From positions 186,001 through 250,000 of the forward strand of contig JAFKAC010000049.1 of NCBI GenBank assembly GCA_025766275.1: a stretch of 64,000 nucleotides of DNA. Reading direction: 5' to 3'. Source of the DNA: Lactarius indigo (lineage: Eukaryota > Basidiomycota > Agaricomycetes > Russulales > Russulaceae). The translations under genes and the position numbers were made by a program. Each line of letters opens with the position of its first letter. The first letter of the stretch is position 1. Below are positions 57,437 to 64,000 of the stretch, piece by piece. A model generated the notes under the pieces. It had not been told where the DNA came from and searched no databases. It saw only the letters and a program-made list of their open reading frames with translations.

Positions 57437-59595
57437 ATGTCGACTATTCTGGATGATCTTGACGAGCCTCTTTTAGACTTCGATGAGATGGACGAGGAGG
57501 ACTTGTCGGCGACTCAGTCTCGCCCCCCAAGCGCGATGTTTTCTGCGACCGCAAGTACCCAGTCGTCCGCTGCGACACCTGTCTCTCTTTTCTCTCAGAT
57601 TTCTCAACCTTCCGGCCTCCCCATCAACATCATCGCCCGCCTGACTCACGACGAACTCACGCACAACCCGGAGTTCATGAAATACGTCAATATGGTTGGC
57701 CACCTTCAAGAACTTCTCAGCCTGCGACAAAGTACTTTGTCGGCGAATCGTGAGTCGCGTTTTGTCTTTTTTTATATATTTTTTTACTCATCCTTTCCTC
57801 ATCCTTCTCTAGCTACAGTCGCCAGCTCATTCGCTTCGTCCCTGCGCCCGATGGCGACAAGCTGTAAGTGCCTTTTTTTTTTATCGTCGTAATCGTACAA
57901 TTAATCTTTTTTTTTTACATCGTCAGCTCCAGCCGTTAGCTCGGCCGCTTCGTCTTTGCGTCCGAGCGAGTCGGCCTCGCAAGTTGCCTCTGGCGCTCCA
58001 CTGCCACGGCTCCCTTTACCTTCCCCTCGTCCGTCAACCCACCCGGATTGCTATCCGCACTCCGTCATCTGGACATGGGACGATTGCAAGAACGATCCCG
58101 GTGTCGGCGTTTCTGTTGGCAATACGTCCCGACCCCCCATGCGACGCGCGGTTCGACACGAGGACGGGAGGATGCTCTCAGACGGGGAGTGGAAAACGAT
58201 CCGCCAAACCGCGCTGACCGTTGTTCACACCCACCTGGAGCCACTGAGGCACGATCCCCGCGCCGTTGCCGACAAGATGCGCAAGAAAGGGTTCCTCAAG
58301 CACAACTTTTCCGGCGAGTGGGCTCAAGCCGTTGAAGCACTCGAACGTTTGGCTCCCCTCCTCTCACTGTGCAGCGCCAACTGGAAGGCCGATATAGTCC
58401 TCGGGTCGGTGATGGATCGCCCTTCGAACCACTCACATTCTGTACCTCCCCGTCCATCGACTCCTAGCATCGCGGAATCTTCCTGCATCCCTCCTTCCAG
58501 CCGCGTCAGTACTTCTTCCCGCGCCTTACCTTCCCCCTCTCCCACTTCGCGCTCTCCCGCTTCTTCCAGTGTTGCCCCTTCCCGCCTTTCACAGCTGTCC
58601 CCTCGTCGCGCCTCTTTCAAGTCCCCCCATCCTCGTCCCCGTGTAACTTCCGTACGGCCACCCTCAGAGCCAGAGTCATCGAGCAAGGCTGGCCCCAAGG
58701 CTAAGCGTAGGCGCGATCTCAGCCCTCCACGGCGAACTGGGAAACGCTCAAAATCCGACGAGGGTACCAGTGGGACGTCAGTAGGTCCCGATACAGGTGA
58801 GCGAGAATATTCGCATTTACAGCCTGACCTACTGACCTAATTACTTTGTAGGTTGCCAACCTCCTTCCCCTCGCCCGGCTTTTATGTCTCTCGTTCGACC
58901 TGGCGCGGCCTCCCAGCCGGTGAGTACTGTTCCTTCTCACAGTCGCCATGCGTCACCCCTTTCCAGACCTCAACTCCTGAACCTCCCTCCCCCAAATCGT
59001 CGCGTTCCAACACAACGTCACGTGCCAAGGCCTTGTCGACACAGGCAGCCAAAGCCAAGGACACCCGTTCCGCGACAACGGACGATGACGTGGCTACTCA
59101 GTCGCAACTCAAGTCGCGTTCGGCGAGCCCTGCTGAGGACGACCCCAGGCACAAGAGCCCAAGATGGGGCGCCCAGGATCCGGGTGGAAAGGCGACCTCG
59201 TCGTCTGAGGTATGTCTTCCATTGCCGCCGCATATCGCTGATGATTCATTTATTTTAGGGCTCGGCCGACGACGACGAGTCCCACTCACACCTCCAAGAC
59301 CTTCAGCGTGACGAGCTCATGCAGTGGGTCGATGAGCACGAGATCGAGTCGCAAGGGAAGCGGCCTACGAGAAGAGGTACGTCGCCTCTCCTCCCCTCCT
59401 CCCCTTCCTTCCCCTCTTTGCTAATATGTTTTCACAGACCTTATCAAGGCGATTGCGGGAGCGCCGAAGTCGGAACAGCCCTCTAAAGAGGACATCGAGA
59501 GCATCGTCAACGAGGTAAGTCACACATATGTCAATATATATTGTGGCTAATGTTCTCCAGCGCAAATCAAAGCGCAACGCAAAGGCTGCTGCATA
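57437..59595 (+). CDS. Accessory gene of the CACTA-type element, function unknown
   Basis: Eight exons can be followed in frame from ATG at 57437 to TAG at 59593-59595, with introns of about 50-90 bases. The product starts MSTILDDLDEPLLDFDE (acidic). It continues with a Ser/Ala-rich part and a compact segment with WTWDDCKNDPG and DGEWKTIRQTAL, then a long Ser/Pro/Arg-rich region with basic clusters KAKRRRD and RTGKRSK, and a basic end. By position it could be the TnpA-like end-binding protein of the element, with the basic clusters serving nuclear import. I recognise no known domain. It is CpG-rich, unlike the transposase gene beside it. Confidence 0.65.
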
Positions 59596-59689
59596 GCGCC
59601 CATCTTTTAAATCAAAGCTCTCGTATTGTTCGCGGCGGTGGGCCTGTTTGTCACAAAAAAAATATATCTTTTTTTGCTGTCGGAATTTC

Positions 59690-60360
59690 TCGCGTGATTA
59701 ATGTGTGACTTTAAACTGACTCCCAAAGTCAGCTAAAAGTCAGTCTGTAGTCAATAATATTGGTGACTTTTGTTCGACTTTTGTGTGACTTTTGTGTGAC
59801 TTTTATGTTGACTGTTAATTGACTTTGAAAGTCAATTAAAAGTCAAACAAAGTCAGTTCTTAGTCAACGACTTTTTATTGACTTTTGAATGACTGGAAAT
59901 TGACTTCCATAGTCAATAAAAAGTCATTGACTTTTTGTTGACTTTTGTGCGACTTTTTTTGTTGACTGCCAATTGACTTTGAAAAGTCAATTAAAAGTCA
60001 AACAAAGTCAGTTCTTAGTCAATGACTTTTTGTTGACTTTTGAATGACTGGAGCTTGACTTCCTTAGTCAACAAAAAGTCAATGGAAAGTCACTGTAAGT
60101 CAGTGACTTTTCATTGACTTTTTGTTGACTTTGTAATGACTTGTGCTTGACTTTGGCAGTCAGTTCAAAGTCGAAAAAATAGGACATCAGTCAACAAAAA
60201 GTCAATGAAAAGTTATTGACTACCAAGTGACTATACATTGACCTTAGACTGACTTTTTTGTGACTTTTTCCTGACTTTTGAAGTCGCTAAAATAGGACAT
60301 CAGTCAAGTGAAAAGTCATTGACTTTGAGCTGACTTTGTGTGACTTTGTGTGACTTTTCT
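59690..60360. repeat. Right subterminal repeat zone (TTGACTTTT)
   Basis: Dozens of TTGACTTTT/AAAAGTCAA motifs occur in both orientations, with GACTTTGAAAGTC-type palindromes. A longer unit of about 155 bases is repeated (from about 59803 and 59961). Such zones are expected to be the binding platform for the element's own proteins. Confidence 0.75.
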
Positions 60361-60371
60361 TTTTTACTGAG

Positions 60372-60432
60372 GTTGAAGTGTCAGAGTGTCAGACAGTCGG
60401 AGTGTTGGAGTGTCAGAGTGTCAGTGTAACGC
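60372..60432. repeat. Short inverted arm of the octamer satellite
   Basis: About seven octamers of the GTGTCAGA type, the reverse complement of the array at 61066-62305, lie directly left of the CACTAC-ended element. Confidence 0.65.
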
Positions 60433-61065
60433 CACTACAGGGGCGTTAGGTACAACCTGTATATACAATGAGTCATGTAGGGTGACATGTTACGACTTCT
60501 TTTGGACTCATTCTTTCTTTTGTTCTACTGTTCCCTTCCTGATACTATATGAGCCCTGTATGATTGTGCAGACTATACAATTACCCAGATCCTATCGCAT
60601 GCCCTGCTTATTGACGATCTCTTTTGATAAAGCTTGACATGTGCTAGTTTCTGCCTCACTTTCACTCACACGCAACCCCGCGTGATTCACCCTTGTTCCA
60701 ATTATGTCCATGCCTTGTCCTCCTTATTTCTTTCCGCTTATCCCTTGATCGAGCGATGGCACCATCTGTTTGTAGCGGCCATACAGTACAGCCTGTATTT
60801 AAACCTAGTCCTACCTAGCTTGTATGGTAGACTAGACTTCTTGTGTAATACTACACTCATCTAAGATGGAAGGCCTTTGCACCTCTCCTTGTCTCATGAA
60901 CCCTGCCCCCTTTGCTAGGTCTTCGTACCTTAGCACTCCTCTACAATCCAAGTGACGTCCATCCTTGTGATCCTTGTGCATCATCCTACTGAAGTCAGGC
61001 CACCAAGCTTGCACTACCGCATATTGACTGACTTAGTACAGGTCATACCTAACACCCCTGTAGTG
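60433..61065. mobile_element. Miniature CACTA-type element, 633 bp
   Basis: The ends are inverted copies starting CACTACAGGGG, similar over about 28 bases with four or so differences. No transposase is encoded. No target duplication can be shown because octamer arrays lie on both sides. The termini agree with the canonical CACTA ends, unlike those of the large neighbour, so a different autonomous partner is likely. Confidence 0.65.
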
Positions 61066-62305
61066 ACTCTCTGACACTCTGATGCTCTGACTGTCTGACT
61101 GTCTGACACTATGACACTCTGACTGTCTGACTGTCTGACTCTCCAACTGTCTGACTCTCCAACTGTCTGACTCTCCAACACTCTGACACTCTGACACTCT
61201 GACACTCTGACACTCTGACACTCTGACACTCCAACACTCTGACTGTCTGACTGTCTGACTCTCCAACTGTCTGACTGTCTGACTGTCTGACTCTCCGACA
61301 CTCTGATGCTCTGACTCTCTGACTCTCTGACTCTCCGACTCTCTGACACTCTGACACTCTGACTGTCTGACACTCTGACACTCTAACACTCTGACTGTCT
61401 GACTATCTGACACTCTGACTGTCTGACTGTCTGACTGTCTGACTCTCCAACACTCTGACTGTCTGACTGTCTGACACTCTGACACTCTGACACTCTGACC
61501 CTCTGACACTCCAACACTCTGACTGTCTGACTGTCTGACTCTCCAACACTCTGACCCTCTAACTCTCCAACTCTCTGACTCTCCGACTCTCTGACTGTCT
61601 AACACTCTGACACTCTGACACTCTGACTGTCTGACTGTCTGACACTCCAACACTCTGACTGACTGACTGTCTGACTCTCCAACTGTCTGACTGTCTGACT
61701 ATCTGACACTCTGACTCTCCAACTCTCTAACTCTCTGACTGTCTGACTGTCTAACTCTCTGACTGTCTGACACTCCAACACTCTGACTGTCTGACTGTCT
61801 GACTCTCCGACACTCTGACGCTCTGACTCTCTGACTCTCTGACACTCTGACACTCTGACACTCTGACACTCTGACACTCTGACACTCTGACACTCTGACA
61901 CTCTGACACTCCAACACTCCAACACTCTGACTGTCTGACTCTCCAACACTCCAACGCTCTGACACTCTGACACTCTGACACTCTGACACTCTGACACTCT
62001 GACTCTCTGACTCTCTGACTCTCCGACACTCTGACACTCTGACACTCTGACTGTCTGACTCTCCGACTCTCCGACACTCTGACTCTCTAACTCTCTGACT
62101 CTCCGACACTCTGACACTCTGACACTCTGACTCTCTGACTCTCCAACTCTCCGACTCTTCAACTCTCTGACTGTCTGACTGTCTGACTCTCCGACTCTCT
62201 GACTCTCCGACTCTCTGACTCTCCAACACTCTGACTGTCTGACTGTCTGACACTCTGACACTCTGACACTCCAACTCTCTGACACTGTGAGTCTCCAATT
62301 CTGAC
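61066..62305. repeat. 8-bp satellite array, about 155 units
   Basis: Units are variants of CTGACACT, CTGACTGT, CTGACTCT and CCAACACT. All three minus-strand frames are open for about 200 codons because none of the common octamers creates a stop. This is tandem repeat sequence, not a gene. Confidence 0.9.
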
Positions 62306-62808
62306 ACTTATTGAATATATTATCTATAAATAGTTTCCCTAAATAATATATTATGTGAGTTTCAGGTAACCTGGCTTACTGATTTTGTGATAACTTTTAA
62401 ATTTTTACATGGAGTCTTGTGTAGCAGAAATTGTTAAGTTATTTTTCAATGAAAAAACGTTAAATCTTTTCTGAATGTGGCCACAGAATGGACTGTGAAA
62501 AAATGCGTGACAGGTGTGACAGGTATGGACTTTATGTCTTTTCAGGGATTTTCTGTTTTTGAGAAATTGTGGAAAGACTTTAAATTCATGCCACAGCCTT
62601 TCTTGAGGACAATTGTGACATAAGCTATATGTTTTTTTGCATATGTAATTGTTAAGTTTTTTCACAGTTTTTCTCATCTGATAATCCCTGAATGGACTTA
62701 AAGTCCATTTACCATAATTTTCCGAGTACAGATTTTATAAAATCTTTATGTATTAGTCATCACTTTTTTACAATCTTTTCGTGTAAAGACAGAATCATGC
62801 TGTCAGTG
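62306..62808. repeat. AT-rich fold-back sequence
   Basis: A 26-base arm at 62525-62550 is repeated in inverted orientation at 62683-62708 with four mismatches. Weaker similarity continues inward for about 40 bases. The palindrome GGACTTAAAGTCC is at 62693-62705. Composition differs from both flanks. It may be a decayed miniature inverted-repeat element. No gene is seen. Confidence 0.45.
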
Positions 62809-64000
62809 TCTTCCCTGCCCCCATTCGACGATGTCACTGTTTTGGGACCAAACTCACCGAAACTATGGCGTGCACAAATCCTTTCTTGACCGTCTGCTCT
62901 CTGTGGCGACCCAACATGAGGGCTTTGGCCAATTTCATTTTGCCAGTGGTCATTCACACATCCAAACTGTCTGATGCGCTTTCGAAGAACGCCAGCTACT
63001 ATGCTGGCTTTAGGTCAGTGATACAAGGCATGACTCCTTTGGCCCCACCTCCCCGTCTAGCGCGCAGCCCTCCTCTCTCTGAAATACACATACATGTACC
63101 CTAGCCTCCCCGGTTCATCCTCTCCTGACAGACCTCGCACCCCTTATGCCTATCCGTATGGAACGACGATCCTTCAAGTTCTCATATACCTCGGCATTCT
63201 TCCTTACTGGTATGTTGCATGCACTTGCTACTTCTCTCTCCGTCTTGGTTCTGATCAAGCCTTAGAGGACTTCCCATGTTCGTGTGTCCGGCAGTTTCTC
63301 GGGTGCATATGTCATAACCACGCGCAAGGGTCGCTAAGCACCAAGAGGCTTGTTCCGTCCACCCAACAGAAGTATCTTGCATCCGCGCTCATTGCGTGGC
63401 TCGACATTATGGGACACACCTTCAAACAATTTCAGAGAGTGAGCTTCAGTTATTTTGGTCTAGCCCCCAACTTTCTCGTCCTTCGCTTTGTTCGCCATGG
63501 AAACACCCGTTCACACCACGCATGCTGTCGCGGTCCGAGTTAAGCATACTTTGGGTCACACAACCTACCTACTCCCGCTTTCCGTGCGTGACATTTGGTA
63601 ACGATCATCTTCGGTTTGCGATTGTTCGTCCCCATTCGCGCATACATCCACTGGCACTCTCACCATCCAATACTGTTTCTACTGCCATGGTATGTCTTTT
63701 GCCCGTGGGCACTCGCGGACAAATTCGATTCAGCTGGGAATATGGCACACTTCATTGCTGACGCTAATTATTCGGCGCTCAGGCGCACGTGACACCGGCA
63801 CTTTCAGCAGTAGCACCTTCACATTCGTTGTTCTCTGGCACGACCTGGGCTCATGGCTCTTAGAATGGGTTTGTCCTTCGCGCTATTCATACCCCCAGAA
63901 GTTGTGACGAAGGAGGCGCTATGGTCGTCGTTGATATGTGTGCGTGCGCCCGCTTCGTTTGCGGGGCTAGCAAAAGGATGCTCTATTGTTGTCTCATGTT
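62809..64000. repeat. Unit spacer, partial fifth copy at right edge
   Basis: The sequence resumes the array spacer at the place equivalent to 14757 and continues to the window end, equivalent to about 15960. It contains the empty site of the Helitron-like insertion (near 63825). By synteny another NLR gene should lie to the right. Confidence 0.6.
63094..63543 (+). CDS. Unrecognised spacer ORF, 149 codons
   Basis: The fifth copy of the spacer frame seen at 3501, 33384 and 48909, very similar to the one at 33384. There is no domain. It is listed for completeness only. Confidence 0.15.
   Translation: MYPSLPGSSSPDRPRTPYAYPYGTTILQVLIYLGILPYWYVACTCYFSLRLGSDQALEDFPCSCVRQFLGCICHNHAQGSLSTKRLVPSTQQKYLASALIAWLDIMGHTFKQFQRVSFSYFGLAPNFLVLRFVRHGNTRSHHACCRGPS

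Larger units (their letters stand above)
49579..60371. mobile_element. Large CACTA/Tnp2-type DNA transposon, about 10.8 kb
   Basis: The two ends are inverted copies of CTCAGTAAAAA (49579-49589 and 60361-60371). Just inside are dense AGTCAA/TTGACTTTT repeats, and a 29-bp stretch is shared in direct orientation (49603-49631 and 60280-60308). Inside are three minisatellites, a Tnp2-like transposase on the minus strand and a divergent accessory gene. Subterminal repeats and Tnp2 fit the CACTA/EnSpm superfamily. The termini do not read CACTA, and no clear target duplication is visible (ATT left, GTT right). The boundaries are well supported by structure; the class rests on the transposase. Confidence 0.75.

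Noticed and set aside
49576..60374. ATT/GTT as a 3-bp duplication of the large CACTA-type element
   Set aside because: Only two of three bases agree, and the right flank is a satellite, not the expected array sequence, so the original flank is probably lost.
60433..61065. Target duplication for the miniature CACTA element
   Set aside because: The three bases before (CGC or AAC depending on border) and after (ACT) do not match. Flanking satellite arrays prevent a decision.
61033..62307. Three Ser/Val/Gln/Glu-rich frames of about 200-230 codons
   Set aside because: Translation of an 8-base satellite. The same sequence is open in every minus-strand frame.

Overview
The window looks like nuclear DNA of a filamentous basidiomycete, most likely an Agaricomycete. 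The genes carry many GT..AG introns of about 50 bases. The main gene family has the fungal STAND layout Goodbye-NACHT-ankyrin. The transposons are types common in mushroom-forming fungi. No bacterial operon, rRNA or tRNA gene was seen.

The backbone is a tandem array of a roughly 10-kb unit, all in one orientation. Each unit holds, on the minus strand, a decayed copy of an ERV41-like ER-Golgi vesicle protein gene followed by an NLR-type immune receptor gene, plus about 2-4 kb of spacer. NLR start codons lie at 993, 11000, 25536 and 45458. The first NLR runs off the left edge. The second (6185-11000) is fully open at 1443 codons. The third (20724-25536) is open except for a stop in a hinge that alternative splicing could remove. 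The fourth (35103-45458) has a hinge frameshift and a Copia retrotransposon in its last intron. All ERV41-like copies are broken. A fifth unit begins with spacer at 62809.

The array has collected a different mobile element at nearly every step, and empty sites in the sister units date and define most of them. They are: a 722-bp Helitron-like insertion (4338-5059); a 478-bp solo LTR with a CCCCC duplication (12341-12818); a PIF/Harbinger element with transposase and Myb-like partner (16309-20130, AAT duplication); an apparently intact hAT element (28980-33241, TTCACACA duplication); and a full-length Copia element (37912-43460, GTGAT duplication, LTRs differing at two sites). A 117-bp insertion with CAGCT repeats is shared by three units.

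From 49579 to 62808 a 13.2-kb block replaces the normal unit structure. It holds a 10.8-kb CACTA/Tnp2-type element with unusual CTCAGT termini, TTGACTTTT subterminal repeats, three minisatellite arrays, a Tnp2-like transposase and a divergent accessory gene. The transposase half is strongly CpG-depleted and the accessory half is not. Next come a 633-bp CACTAC-ended miniature element, a 1.2-kb octamer satellite and an AT-rich fold-back. The spacer on the right of this block repeats about 0.94 kb already present on its left, so the block is not a simple insertion.

How the parts relate: the NLRs are expected to be cytosolic sensors of the kind tied to non-self recognition in fungi. The repeated array allows unequal exchange, and the redundant copies may tolerate insertions. 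All mobile-element genes act on their own elements.
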